NCBI RefSeq assembly: GCF_016909495.1
Contig: NZ_JAFBFW010000004.1
Coordinates: 310,001-374,000 of the forward strand
DNA: 64,000 nucleotides
Direction of reading: 5' to 3'
Origin: Pantoea coffeiphila
GTDB taxonomy: Bacteria; Pseudomonadota; Gammaproteobacteria; Enterobacterales; Enterobacteriaceae
Shown here: one piece after another, positions 8,969 to 18,842 of the stretch
Position numbering within the stretch: the stretch's first letter is position 1
How the letters are laid out: each line of letters begins with the position of its first letter
Notes under the pieces: generated by a model
The model's database searches: none
Seen by the model: the letters and a program-made list of their open reading frames with translations, nothing else
Told to the model about the DNA's origin: nothing
Translations under genes and position numbers: made by a program

Positions 8969-10558
8969 TCAGCCGCAGAGCACTGCGGCGCGTGCCGGAT
9001 CGATATCTATCAACCCGGAAAGCAGGGAATCCATTTCCGGCTGCAGACGGATTTTATCCGCCTCGCTGCGCGACACTCTGGATCGCAGCAGCTTCAGGCG
9101 GCGGGCTTTTACCTCGAATATCAGCTCCGGCGCCCACTGTTGCAGCGTCAGCGCCTGCGCCCCGTCATCAAGTTCACCAAGCAGATGCAGCGACATTTCA
9201 TTTTTTCCGTACTGTTCGGTAACCCGCGCCATCAGCAGACGTACCAGCCAGCGGTCGCGGGCGGATACGATGCCTGGCCGCGCCTGTAGCCAGTTAAGCG
9301 CCGCCTCAATGCCGTCGCTGTCGGCCAGCGCCAGCACCTCTGGCTCAAGGCTCAGAACGTCATCGCCGGCGTGCGCTGCCGCCGTAACCGGGCCATCGTT
9401 CCACTGCGGCAGCTCATCGCGCACCGTTACGTTGATCCAGTTCAGCGTCACCTCATCGGCAAAGGGTGTGCCGTCGTTAAAAGCGAGCGCCTCAAGGCCC
9501 GGCAGCCGTGAGAGCAGCCCCTTCAGATCGCTACAGATAATCTCGGCGCGCACGCTGTCGCTGTCCTGTCTGACCAGCGCCTGCCAGGTATACCACTGCA
9601 GGTCCAGCCACAGATGGTTCACCCCCTGCGCCAGCAGGCGATCGCTCTGTTCCAGCAGTTCTGACCAGCTTTGCTGTAGATAAAGGCGTTTGAGATGTGC
9701 GCGGTGATCCGGCTTTGGGGGAACCAGCCGTGTACGGCCGCTGGCATCCAGCGGCGGCAGTTCGGTCAGCGTGTCCCAGCGTACGCTTTTTATCAGGTGA
9801 TGACCGGCAAGCCAGCCGCCGTGCTGGTCACGCAGGTATTTTGCCAGCACTCTGGCCTGTTCCAGCAGGTCGCGGCCGGAGCTGACGGCGGTCATCAGCG
9901 GCGTGGATGCACTGGTCGACGTTGTGTTCTCTTCACTGCTGGTTTGTGGTACCAGGCTTTTTGCTCCGCCGCTCTGAGCCAGGCGATTTTCCAGCGCCTG
10001 GCACAGGCTGGTAAACGTCGCGCTGGCTTCGCCATCCTGACGACGGAGTGCCTGCTCCAGCAGCAGCAGCGCGCCGCCAATACGCTGCATTGCGGCCATG
10101 TCGACTTCCGGGTACAGAGCAAGACTGTCCAGCATGCGGCTGCTGCCCAGCCATTCCAGCGCGGAGCATCGGCTGCGTTCGCGTTGCGGGTGCAGCGCAG
10201 CGCCAAAGCGCTGGATCGCACCGGCCAGCAATTCCAGCCCCTCGGCAAGCCCTGTTTCACCATCCTGATGCAGGCGTGCCCAGATATAAAAAGTGACGAT
10301 GCGCAGATCTTTACTCACCGTGGTCAGCAGCTTTTCCGCCAGCGTGCAGACCAGCGCGGTATCAAAGCCGGACAGCTTATTCATCTCCTCACGGATGCGC
10401 TGAAAATCATCGTCATAGCCGGGATCGTCGCCGGTCGGATGCCCCTCTCCTAACGGCAACAGCCAGCCCTCCCAGCGTGAAATATGCGCCTGTGCCCGTT
10501 CCGACAGCGTCTTCTCATCAGCCTGGCAGGCCGCGACTAAGTTTTGCAGATAGTTCAT
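8969..10558 (-). CDS. tssA: TssA, T6SS baseplate-linked cap/coordinator protein
   Basis: A 529-residue TssA (VasJ/ImpA-type) protein that links the membrane complex and baseplate and coordinates tail polymerisation. The N-terminal ImpA-like domain covers roughly the first 150 residues, with HPTGDDPGYDDDFQRIREE, the conserved GxDPxYDxDF-like signature, and a region rich in Leu and Ala helices. A low-complexity Ser/Thr linker (SSEENTTSTSAST) near 205-220 separates it from a VasJ-type C-terminal half. ATGA overlap with the tssM stop (10555-10558) suggests coupled translation. Confidence 0.92.
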   Translation of the reverse strand: MNYLQNLVAACQADEKTLSERAQAHISRWEGWLLPLGEGHPTGDDPGYDDDFQRIREEMNKLSGFDTALVCTLAEKLLTTVSKDLRIVTFYIWARLHQDGETGLAEGLELLAGAIQRFGAALHPQRERSRCSALEWLGSSRMLDSLALYPEVDMAAMQRIGGALLLLEQALRRQDGEASATFTSLCQALENRLAQSGGAKSLVPQTSSEENTTSTSASTPLMTAVSSGRDLLEQARVLAKYLRDQHGGWLAGHHLIKSVRWDTLTELPPLDASGRTRLVPPKPDHRAHLKRLYLQQSWSELLEQSDRLLAQGVNHLWLDLQWYTWQALVRQDSDSVRAEIICSDLKGLLSRLPGLEALAFNDGTPFADEVTLNWINVTVRDELPQWNDGPVTAAAHAGDDVLSLEPEVLALADSDGIEAALNWLQARPGIVSARDRWLVRLLMARVTEQYGKNEMSLHLLGELDDGAQALTLQQWAPELIFEVKARRLKLLRSRVSRSEADKIRLQPEMDSLLSGLIDIDPARAAVLCG

Positions 10559-13500
10559 TGATCGATTTCCTCCCTGTCATTGCCTTGTATCGTGCTCTCC
10601 AGCACTTGTGCCTGAGCGGTGGCATCCACGCTAAAAATATCTTCCGGCAGGGAGAAGCTGCGCAGCCCCAGCAGCGCCAGTGGCCCATTACCCAGTTGCG
10701 TTCGCAGCACCCACTGCAGCCTGCTGCCGTCCGGCGCGCTAAAACTCATCATCCAGTCGCTGCGGTCCTGCTGCTGTCGTTTCCCCTGCTCCAGCCAGCG
10801 AATAAAGCCCCAGGTGCCGCTGTAGTCACCGAACAGGCGCGCCCCGGCGCTGGTTGTCGTCCACGTCAGCAGGGTGCCCGGCTTCCAGGTCTCCCCCGGC
10901 CAGCGGAAGCTTTGCCAGTCGGTCATCTGGTTGAAGTAATGCAGTTTTTGCCCGTCAATGGTCAGCTGCGTTTCGGTGACTTTCGGCGCGGGAAGCGCCT
11001 GGAGCTCAAAACCGATCCCCTGGCGCCCGTCGGTAAACAGAATATCCGACAGCTGGCTTAACTGGTTAACCGCTTTCAGGAAGGCCGGATTAAAGTTAAG
11101 CCCCTGTCCGCGCGCGTTATCCGGCACCCAGCGGCTGCCCTCTTTGTGTAGTACGCCGGACAGTTCGGTCGTCAGGAATCTGTCGATGCGGCCGCTGTCT
11201 TTGCGGATAAATTCCGCCAGCATCGGCAGAGAGGCATCGCTTTTACTGGCGGCGAACGGGAAACGCCCGTCGAAAGCGGTACGCCAGTTGGCGACAATCG
11301 AACGATTCCAGCGCTGGTTGAGGCTGGCCGCCGACGGCTGTAACACCGTTTCCCAGGCCTGCGTCAGCGGCTGCACAAACAGGGTGTGCCCGAAGCCGCT
11401 CCACTCTTCGCCGAGACTCGCCGCCATCAGGCTGCCATACTGCTGCGTGTCGGTCAGATCCACGCTTTTTCCCTGAAACACGGTCTGCGCCAGCGTCTGC
11501 ATCATCGCCTGCGGATCGGACGCTCCCGCCACCTGCTGCAAACGCAGGCGGACACGGGTGATGCGGGTCAGCCAGCTTTGCAGGCTGAGTGAGCCGTCCG
11601 CCGACATCACGCCGGCGTCATGATTTTTGCCCAGAATCTGAAGCAGCGGGCCAAAGGTTTCATCCAGTGGTCCCTGCGGCCCCCCTGCCTGCTGGCCGAT
11701 AAGCGGCTTATCCCGGCTGCCGACCAGGTCTCTGGCTGAACGAAGCAGCGAATCGGACAGCGCTTCATTCTGCTGCCCCGCCTGCCCCTGCCAGGCCAGC
11801 GTGTTCATCAGCGCAATCAGCGGCGACTGGCGTACATCGCTCATCAGCGTCAGCTGGTCGGTCACATCGGCAATCGTATGGGCGGGCTGCAGGCGCAGTC
11901 CGTTAAGGAAACTCAGCCAGCTGCCGGCAAAATCGATGAAGTAACGGCGGGTCAGGCGCGCCCGGAGCGCTTCCGGGGTGATATCCGCCGCCACCGCCTG
12001 GCGATTGTCGCTGAGCACCCAGTCAATTTCCTCGCGCCGCGAAGTGGCGGCCTTCTCAACAGCCTGCCTGACGCCCCCCTCCCACGCCTGGCGGGTAAAC
12101 ATGCCGGGTACCACCCTGTCGGTATAAAACAACCGTCGCGCATCGGTGCCGCCGGTCATGTCCTCCAGAGACACATCGGCATAATTGCGGCGCACGGACT
12201 TCAGCATGTTTTCATACAGCGTACTTTCGTCATTACGACGGCCAAGCTGCCGGAGCAGCACCTGGCGACTCTGGCTGACCAGAGACGCATCCGGGGTAAT
12301 TTTCCACTGTGGCTGTTTTGGCAGCTCGGAAATGTAGAACGCCCACAAATCCGGCGACAGGCTCTGCCACAGGCCACTGGAAATACCCGGATTAGTCGGT
12401 TGCACCGCCTTCATCGTCCGGGCATAAAACGCGCTGTCCACGTTGTCCGGGCGCGACATCATCAGCCAGGCTTTCAGCCGGTCATAGCCGGGCTTCGCCA
12501 GCAGCCTGCGCTGCTCGCTGTCGGGGGCTGAATTCGCGAGGGCCACGAGCTTTTGTGCCAGGGCGATACCGGCCGGATCGCGGATCAGACGGTTATTCGC
12601 CATGCCGTACCACGGGAGCATGGCGGAGAGAAGCTGGCGATGATGATCGAGGCCAAAACGCCGGAACCAGGGTGCACCGTGCAGGATGCGGTGCTGCAGA
12701 AGGCCGGCCTCGTTGCGTAACTGGTGCAGGGCGGTTAGCTGGCTGTCCGACACGGCGGGATGCTCAACCAGGTCATGCGCTTTATCTGCAACCTGAATAA
12801 TCTGCTGCCGGTTCAGGGAATATGACAGCAGCAGCCCGGCACCCCACAGGCCGAGAACAGCCATCAGCATCCGGCAGAGCGTCTGCTGCCAGGCCATGCC
12901 AGTGCGGTGACCGCGTACACGAACACAGTCACTGAGGATACCCTGCCAGGTTTTCGGCAGTATGAGTGCATGCCGCTGCACCCGGAGGGCCGGATTATCT
13001 GCCCGAATCGGGTAAGCGCCGGTTCCCTCTTTCGCATGATTGTCGCTCACCGAAGCGGGGCTGCCAGGCAGGCTGAACATCAGGCCACGCAGCATCACGG
13101 ACCGCTGAGAGCCATAAAGCCATGGCGTCAGCTGCCGGGCCCAGCGGGTAATCCCGTCCTGCTCAAGATGCTGACCAAGCCGCAGCAGAAAGTCGTTTCG
13201 GTTATCTTCCGCTATCTGGCTGATACCCTGCGCTCTCAGGCCGGGGAGCAGGCTTTCCATCTGCCGTATGATGTCATCCTGGCTGGCACGAAGCGGAAAC
13301 AGCGCACCCACGGCCTGCTCGCAGCGCCCGGCCTGCGACCACGCGCTGTCGGCGAGCTGCCACAGCCACACCGGAGCGCGGTAACGCAGCCGTTCTCCGA
13401 TCTTTTCCAGCCCGCGCAGATCGCTGTCGCTCACCTGCGGGGTCAGACTCATTGCGGGTGATATGACGCGAACAATACCATCCAGCGGGCGACGACGGCG

Positions 13501-14031
13501 GAGTTTACGCAGAGCGGTCAATACCGTCGCATCCGGTTCATCTGTCAGGCTACCGCCGTAAATCAGTACGGTACGGCTGCCTTCCAGCCACTGCTGTTGC
13601 TTCAGCCCGGGGGTCAGCTGTTCAATCGCGTCGTCATCGCCGGTGACCAGCAGCAGACGGACTTTGCTGCGCCAGAAAACTCCGTAACGGTTTCGGAGGG
13701 ATTCTTTAAGACTGGAAAAAAGCTGAGCCTTCTCGCTACCTTCAATGAAAATCGGCCCGGACTTCTCGCCTGACACCTGCGGTCTGTAGACGGCCTGATT
13801 TTTTCTCTGCTTCCACCGCCACCAAACGGGTGAGCCAATCAGACCAAAGAGCAGGACGGCAAACACGCCTCCCCAAATGGTCCAAATTTTCCGAGTTGAA
13901 ATCCCCATCCTGTGTAAACTTTCCAGGTTGATAGAGAGTATAAAAGCACTTATCCCCGCCAGACCTATAACCAGAAGAAAATATCCCCATGAGCCATAGC
14001 GTGCATTCGGCATCTTTTTGTGTTCGGTCAT
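10555..14031 (-). CDS. tssM: TssM (IcmF), T6SS inner-membrane complex protein, copy 1
   Basis: The start is taken at 14031 because its ATG overlaps the stop of the upstream gene (ATGA) and AGGGAG lies eight bases before it; a further in-frame ATG at 14058 lies within the upstream gene. The product is 1158 residues. Two membrane segments lie near the N-terminus (YFLLVIGLAGISAFILSI and the WGGVFAVLLFGLIG region), a third near 380-400, then the long periplasmic IcmF domain ending in the C-terminal TssJ-binding part. The place of the Walker A loop reads VTGDDDAIEQL, with no GxxxxGKS/T, so this TssM probably does not hydrolyse NTP through that site. It is very similar along its length to the second tssM at 26139-29591. 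Confidence 0.93.
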   Translation of the reverse strand: MTEHKKMPNARYGSWGYFLLVIGLAGISAFILSINLESLHRMGISTRKIWTIWGGVFAVLLFGLIGSPVWWRWKQRKNQAVYRPQVSGEKSGPIFIEGSEKAQLFSSLKESLRNRYGVFWRSKVRLLLVTGDDDAIEQLTPGLKQQQWLEGSRTVLIYGGSLTDEPDATVLTALRKLRRRRPLDGIVRVISPAMSLTPQVSDSDLRGLEKIGERLRYRAPVWLWQLADSAWSQAGRCEQAVGALFPLRASQDDIIRQMESLLPGLRAQGISQIAEDNRNDFLLRLGQHLEQDGITRWARQLTPWLYGSQRSVMLRGLMFSLPGSPASVSDNHAKEGTGAYPIRADNPALRVQRHALILPKTWQGILSDCVRVRGHRTGMAWQQTLCRMLMAVLGLWGAGLLLSYSLNRQQIIQVADKAHDLVEHPAVSDSQLTALHQLRNEAGLLQHRILHGAPWFRRFGLDHHRQLLSAMLPWYGMANNRLIRDPAGIALAQKLVALANSAPDSEQRRLLAKPGYDRLKAWLMMSRPDNVDSAFYARTMKAVQPTNPGISSGLWQSLSPDLWAFYISELPKQPQWKITPDASLVSQSRQVLLRQLGRRNDESTLYENMLKSVRRNYADVSLEDMTGGTDARRLFYTDRVVPGMFTRQAWEGGVRQAVEKAATSRREEIDWVLSDNRQAVAADITPEALRARLTRRYFIDFAGSWLSFLNGLRLQPAHTIADVTDQLTLMSDVRQSPLIALMNTLAWQGQAGQQNEALSDSLLRSARDLVGSRDKPLIGQQAGGPQGPLDETFGPLLQILGKNHDAGVMSADGSLSLQSWLTRITRVRLRLQQVAGASDPQAMMQTLAQTVFQGKSVDLTDTQQYGSLMAASLGEEWSGFGHTLFVQPLTQAWETVLQPSAASLNQRWNRSIVANWRTAFDGRFPFAASKSDASLPMLAEFIRKDSGRIDRFLTTELSGVLHKEGSRWVPDNARGQGLNFNPAFLKAVNQLSQLSDILFTDGRQGIGFELQALPAPKVTETQLTIDGQKLHYFNQMTDWQSFRWPGETWKPGTLLTWTTTSAGARLFGDYSGTWGFIRWLEQGKRQQQDRSDWMMSFSAPDGSRLQWVLRTQLGNGPLALLGLRSFSLPEDIFSVDATAQAQVLESTIQGNDREEIDQ

Positions 14032-15152
14032 GCGTAAAGCTCCCTGGCAATCAAGCAAAGTGTCCCCGTTTGCTGCGATGTCTGATTCACAAGCAGCTGG
14101 TCCTTACCTGTTTTATTGGCGGCCTCCACCAACATGACTAAGGAAAGGGGTAAAGCCATCTCACCCGGCGGACCAAAAGAAAGATCAATAGAATGCAGCG
14201 GCCTTTTTTCCGGCAGCCGCCACTGGTGCTGGGTTGCGTACTGCATGATTGTTGCTGGCGTTTTTTCAGCCGTCCCCCACAGCCACACATATTCCAGACT
14301 CTGCTTATCCGGTTGGATGTATTCAAACAACATCTCTAACTCATTAATAAGATTTCCTGCTTCCAGCGGCATCACCCGAGTTATTCCAGCAATCACAGGT
14401 AGTGAATGCTGACGAGCAAAGGTGGGAGAGGTGATAAGTTGAGCAGAAACAAACTCACTTGACGGCCCAACGCTCCGTGTGGGCCAGTCCTGAAGACACA
14501 GAATTAATATCAGTCCATCTGCGTTCTCTTCATCATAAAAAGACGAGATGGATTCAGTTGAATACACTGAAGTTGGTGCGAGATCCCATTGTTGGTAAAC
14601 AGAGTTATGCCGAAAATCATCGAACCGATCTGGGGTCTGAAAAACATAAACAGAGTGTAGATAATGACGATAGCCGGGGCATTGTTGCTCTAGTTTTCGA
14701 TCTATTTCCCTCATCAGATCTGGAAAACTACACGGAGAGTCAAACAGTGGACGCGCCTTTTTAGGATATGCAGGCACCTTATCCAATTCCCCTAATAGCG
14801 CCTCCATCCCGTTCTCTTCCGGAGAGAATAAAATATTACCCACTACAGCATGCTGCCGTCGACTCCAGCGCCGCCAGTCATCTTTAGTGCGTTCTGTTTC
14901 GAGGTTCCAGGCCTGGCTGGCTACAAGAGACTGTTCATATCGGTTAAGCATTATCCCAAATAAACAGAGCCAAACGAAAAATGCAGGTATAATACCGTAG
15001 AGAAAAATACTCGTGTAGCTTTTCACCTCCAGAACCCAAACATTGAAAGCGGAAAATATGATTAACATCAATATCAAAAGTATTATCCAGAACCCATACT
15101 TCAGTCCGGGAAGAGGTTTCTTTTCAGGGATATCAGGAACAGGCCATGCCAT
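14028..15152 (-). CDS. Two-TM T6SS-associated membrane protein, TssM partner 1
   Basis: A 374-residue protein with two N-terminal membrane spans (about 19-41 and 46-68) followed by a soluble domain of roughly 300 residues with alternating strands, for example ADGLILILCLQDW. I do not recognise a named family. A distant homologue of the same layout (402 residues, 29588-30796) sits immediately before the second tssM with the same overlapping junction, and both share an alpha/beta organisation and a closing segment rich in small hydrophobic residues. The constant pairing with TssM suggests a structural or regulatory accessory of the membrane complex; that role is inference. Confidence 0.7.
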   Translation of the reverse strand: MAWPVPDIPEKKPLPGLKYGFWIILLILMLIIFSAFNVWVLEVKSYTSIFLYGIIPAFFVWLCLFGIMLNRYEQSLVASQAWNLETERTKDDWRRWSRRQHAVVGNILFSPEENGMEALLGELDKVPAYPKKARPLFDSPCSFPDLMREIDRKLEQQCPGYRHYLHSVYVFQTPDRFDDFRHNSVYQQWDLAPTSVYSTESISSFYDEENADGLILILCLQDWPTRSVGPSSEFVSAQLITSPTFARQHSLPVIAGITRVMPLEAGNLINELEMLFEYIQPDKQSLEYVWLWGTAEKTPATIMQYATQHQWRLPEKRPLHSIDLSFGPPGEMALPLSLVMLVEAANKTGKDQLLVNQTSQQTGTLCLIARELYA

Positions 15153-15247
15153 AGTAACACTCTAAATTTTACGTTTTATTAAAAAAATAAGTGAAATACA
15201 AAATCAATAATTATTAACATTACCGCTCACCCGGCTATATCTTCCGT

Positions 15248-15529
15248 CTAATCATCCTTAGAGTAGCTATCCTGAATAGTGGGGATAAATTTTGCATGGC
15301 ACGGACAGGAACTAAAACTATCAAGCGACCCAGCCAGAGCCTGACTTCCATCAAATGTATCTGCAGTTCCACCTAATATTTTGTAAGTTCCCGAATACTT
15401 ACCGCAGTTAACCATATCACCCTCTCTGGCAGCAGAAACGCCATGCCATTGAAAAGTTGGGTCACCGGTAAGGATTTTTCCACCGCATGTGGTTCCATCA
15501 CCAACTCTTAAAAAATATCCGACACTCAT
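15248..15529 (-). CDS. PAAR-repeat spike tip protein 1
   Basis: A 93-residue protein made almost only of a PAAR domain, which sharpens the VgrG spike and connects effectors. It begins MSVGYFLRVGDGTTCGGKI and ends near SSCPCHAKFIPTIQ, the usual Cys-rich end of this PAAR class. I choose the start at 15529 because AGGA lies six bases upstream; an in-frame ATG at 15553 would add eight residues and overlaps the tli gene stop. It is closely related to the PAAR at 25715-25999 but ends without any toxin extension. It follows the lipase/immunity duplication and precedes the TssM partner. Confidence 0.9.
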   Translation of the reverse strand: MSVGYFLRVGDGTTCGGKILTGDPTFQWHGVSAAREGDMVNCGKYSGTYKILGGTADTFDGSQALAGSLDSFSSCPCHAKFIPTIQDSYSKDD

Positions 15530-15552
15530 TTTCAGTCCTTTATTCAAAAACA

Positions 15553-16632
15553 TTAAATGGCATTCGGTCGAAATCTAAAAGAGTGTAAAACACGACTCCA
15601 GATATCAACCATCTGTGCATCGGTATAATTAACCACCTTACCCGACGAATGCATTAATATGCTAACGGAAGGATTGAAATAATTGATTGTTTTTTCATTA
15701 GCATAATACTGGAAGTAATAAAACTTATCAGACTGGCTGTCATAACGGGGTTCTTTGCCTAACGTTAACCATTCTTCTCCTGCCACATTATTAAATCCAA
15801 ATTTTCCTTTACGCAGGGTTTTACCTCCATATTGAGAAAGTACAGATTTAATCTCAGCCTCTCTATCCAGCATGCTTTCCTTTTCGCTTTCTATCGTATT
15901 ATCCATGTCAACAGCCCAATAAAACTGAGGGTTTTCGAAAACCATTGAGATTTCTTCTTGATGCTTACTACCATCATCCTGAATGAATCCATAAGGAATG
16001 CAAATACCTTTCCCTGAAGGAATCTCATTGTTTGGTCGTCCTTGCAATCTGGAAATTAAGGATTGCATTGCAGCTAGTTTTTGTGGTTTATCCGTAAATG
16101 GTCTATTTCTTTTTTGAAATCTCTCCTGCCTTTTCTTATATTTAAAACCTGTAATGTCAGTAAATTTAACTTTAATGGTAAATACTATGTTTTCAATAAA
16201 AACTTGAGCTTCCAACTCTCTTGCAGCATCTGGATATGCATAGCTTTCATTTTTATCGAAAATAACACCATCATCCAACTTAATTACTTCCCTTAAAAAT
16301 GGACCTTCAGAATCATCACTGGTACGTTGGTTTTTTAACTCCCTTTCTCTAAATTCAATGCGCTGTTTAAATGCTGGCAGATAGATAAATTTGCTTTCGA
16401 TCGTCATGTCATCAATCTTAGTTAAAGATGATATATGCTGATTTAACGCCGCAGGATAATTGAAAGTGTAACGCCCCAGGCAATACATAGGAGCATCGTC
16501 AAACAGGGAGTTGATCATGATTAAGTCCTTTTCGTTAAGAGAAGATGAATATGTTTTATTAGGAAAAAAGCAGACCGCTAAAATAAAGAAAGAAACCCAA
16601 AATAAAGAACCAAAACTCCCATTACCCATCAT
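15553..16632 (-). CDS. Tli4-family immunity protein for T6SS lipase, copy 2
   Basis: A 359-residue protein with an N-terminal hydrophobic signal (FWVSFFILAVCFF) and the layout of Tli4 immunity proteins: an N-domain with MYCLGRYTFNYPA and PAFKQRIEFRERE, and a C-domain with MLDREAEIKSVL and GEEWLTLGKEP, closing in SHSFRF-type residues. Tli proteins sit in the periplasm and block phospholipase toxins. Its start overlaps the stop of the frameshifted lipase at 16629, as expected of a pair. It is a diverged paralogue of the gene at 18839-19912 and is intact although its lipase partner is broken, so it may still protect against sibling toxins. Confidence 0.8.
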   Translation of the reverse strand: MMGNGSFGSLFWVSFFILAVCFFPNKTYSSSLNEKDLIMINSLFDDAPMYCLGRYTFNYPAALNQHISSLTKIDDMTIESKFIYLPAFKQRIEFRERELKNQRTSDDSEGPFLREVIKLDDGVIFDKNESYAYPDAARELEAQVFIENIVFTIKVKFTDITGFKYKKRQERFQKRNRPFTDKPQKLAAMQSLISRLQGRPNNEIPSGKGICIPYGFIQDDGSKHQEEISMVFENPQFYWAVDMDNTIESEKESMLDREAEIKSVLSQYGGKTLRKGKFGFNNVAGEEWLTLGKEPRYDSQSDKFYYFQYYANEKTINYFNPSVSILMHSSGKVVNYTDAQMVDIWSRVLHSFRFRPNAI

Positions 16633-17558
16633 GGCTTAACCTCACTCACTTGCAATATTCTACATAATGACCGTAATGTGAATTTTATGGCAGGAGAAAC
16701 ATCTTTTGTTTTTTTGTAGGTATCATATTCTGAATCCCCCTTCATTGGAGAAAACTGATATGCATTCTGATGATCAACATTCATTTTTAAAATTTCTTTG
16801 AACCGGCCTTTTGCCTGGAAATTGATAGAAGATTCAGGAACGGTTCCATCACCACTCCCCCCCTCATAGTCTTTTGATGGGGTGTCTTTCCAAATATGGC
16901 TGGATTTAAGTAGTGTATATTCCCGTTTATCACCATATTCCTTGGTTTCTCTGCTGTCATCAGATACCCAAAGCCATGATGTTTTATCGCGTAACTTCCA
17001 GGTCAAAGTTTCATCAGAACGACGGGGATCCTTGGGCTTACTCTCATCAAAAAATGCGCCATAAAATTGATAAGTATTGGCATGATACTGACATTCCATT
17101 TTTTTTATAAAAGGAACCACTTTGTTAGACATCAAATCTTCATAATCATTTCTGTTTTTATTAATAACATCATATTCACTATCCAAAACATCAGATTCAT
17201 ACATCTCCCACCAAACTCCATCCTGAAGATAAATCTCTTCAAATGGATCGCCATTCTCAGGCAGCAACAGATCTGTTATCCCATCAGGACTGCCTTTTTC
17301 AATCCGCAACCACGGCTGACCATTGTTATACCTGGGTGAAGGTAATAACTGTAGAGGAGCTGGAGATTGCGCCAGTACGGACATTAAGCGCGTGGCACTC
17401 ATTCCCAGCACCAGTCCCATAGGCATGGAGTGCTCCCCAATCTTCATCATTTTGTAGGCGGTTGGGGATCCTAAATCCGGCATAACACCATGCACAATGC
17501 CTAATATTTTATCTTTAGCCGGTGTATTTAATAGCTCAGACGCATAGCGGGAAACCAG
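16629..17558 (-). pseudogene. T6SS lipase (Tle) copy 2, 3' fragment after frameshift
   Basis: This is the C-terminal half of a lipase matching the intact copy at 19909-21576. An independent frame could start at 17495 (MHGVMPDLGSPTAYKMMK), but the matching sequence continues upstream to the frameshift as LVSRYASELL, equivalent to LVARYASQVC in the intact copy. It keeps the probable acid motif GDGTVP and the catalytic-His region VDHQNAY. Without the nucleophile in the same chain the fragment would be inactive. The break is a run of eight C on the + strand (17559-17566) where the intact copy has seven (20761-20767). Confidence 0.8.
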
Positions 17559-18375
17559 CCCCCCCCATTGAATGGGTCACCAGAATCACTTTTTCGTGTC
17601 CCTTTTCAAACGCCAGTCCATGCCCTATATCACCATTAGTATTAGGTCTATATAAATTTAAAACTTCATCGATGTATTTCGCCAGATCCTGTGCTGACTG
17701 AGCGTTGTCCTGTAGCCAGTTATAACCGAAAGCATGAAGCGGAAGCAGTAGATTACGGTAATTATTAGCTTCATTGAACGAAAGTGGAGACTCATCATCA
17801 GGTGATATTTTTTCACCCAAAAAATGACGAAAAATTGAGTTACCACTAAAATATTCGTCAGCAGCACTAGCAGAGCAAACGCCATCTTTTCTGGCCTTAT
17901 CATAGTAGCCTTCCCATGCCAGCAGTTCTTTTTGTAACTTGTCGAGAGGGTCTGCATATGAAAACTGTAGTACACTCCCCCATCCTCTTTCCTGCCGGGA
18001 ATTTGCAAAATAAGTCGATTCATTATTATTATTTTCGACATTTTGAGTAGGATCTACTTCTGTTGTTTCTGGATTAAGTAACTTCCTCCTTTTATTTGCT
18101 GATGTAAAAACCCAACTGAGAGCATCATTAGCCTTCCCTAAGGTTCCAGTTCGGATTCGCCATATTGATTTCTTATCTGTCTTACTCCGTAAATTAGACC
18201 CCATGATGCCAGGTAAAAAAATGACAGGAACAACCCTGGTCGGGGGACAATAACAGCGAGCAATGGCATTAAGCGATTTGTGTTTCAGTGTAATATCATC
18301 CCATACAACCTTTTTTTTATCATTAAATCTGCCAAAACAATGTTGAATTATTTCACTATGTTCATCCTGCAGCAT
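17536..18375 (-). pseudogene. T6SS lipase (Tle) copy 2, 5' fragment with nucleophile
   Basis: The N-terminal half of the duplicated lipase, starting at ATG 18375 (AAGG six bases upstream; another ATG at 18381). It contains the oxyanion-type FLPGIMGSNLR segment, NWLQDNAQSA, and the nucleophile elbow VTHSMGG, and then shifts frame within the G run and ends after AGFPLCV. Correction by one base joins it to the fragment at 16629-17558 and gives a protein of about 580 residues like the intact copy. It may be a real mutation, a phase-variable switch or a sequencing error in the homopolymer. Confidence 0.8.
17559..17566. repeat. Homopolymer C8 (G8 on coding strand) at lipase frameshift
   Basis: Eight C on the + strand directly after the codons for the lipase nucleophile motif. 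The intact paralogue has seven C at the same place (20761-20767), encoding MGGLVARY. The extra base explains the split of copy 2. G tracts of this length inside coding sequence are typical sites of slippage. Confidence 0.85.
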
Positions 18376-18503
18376 AATCATCCTTAATATATAGATTGAA
18401 TCCTGATCCTATCCAGCGGAGAACCACCGAGATCCCGATGGCGGAATTTAGGCAGTTCCGGAGGCATATAAAAATAATTAAAATAATGCTTAGTTTTATT
18501 GTC

Positions 18504-18842
18504 TTATATTTTATCTAATAAGATAGCGCTGAGAGAATCAACATTTACACACCTCTGCACCGCCATCGCCCCTGAAGCAGGGCTTGCCAGATTTTGCTAA
18601 GCGCCATCACCGCCAGTTAGACCTGGTTTCTGAGCCGCCATAGGTGGGCTATGAGACATCAGCAGGACTTCAGGCGTCACGTTAATTCTTTTCATGGCGC
18701 TAAAATCAGAGTGCTTTCCGCTGGTGCTGATAACATTCTCTCCCGTTGACACTTGCACGCTTTTTGGGGTGCTCAGGGCAATGCCCTCCGGGGCGGAGAG
18801 TAACAGTGCGGACTGTTTCAGATCACTCAGCGTTTGCTTCAT
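18504..18842 (-). pseudogene. VgrG C-terminal tail remnant
   Basis: An open frame from 18842 starts MKQTLSDLKQSALLLSAPEG and matches the C-terminal region of vgrG1 (TELKQSALLLSAPEGIAL). After GKHSDFSAMKR it jumps to VTPEVLLMSHSPP, skipping about 120 residues present in vgrG1, then reaches TGGDGA and a TAG. Beyond this stop the same frame still matches the vgrG1 tail (VDSLSAILLDKI against IDSLSATWLDKK) to a TAA at 18504. So it is a deleted, stop-interrupted copy of the last part of vgrG1, and it is the scar of a tandem duplication of the vgrG-tail/tle/tli block. Its first ATG overlaps the stop of the upstream tli gene. Confidence 0.85.

Noticed and set aside
9695..10453. + strand open frame of 252 codons opposite tssA
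   Set aside because: Shadow of tssA in GC-rich sequence; no motif.
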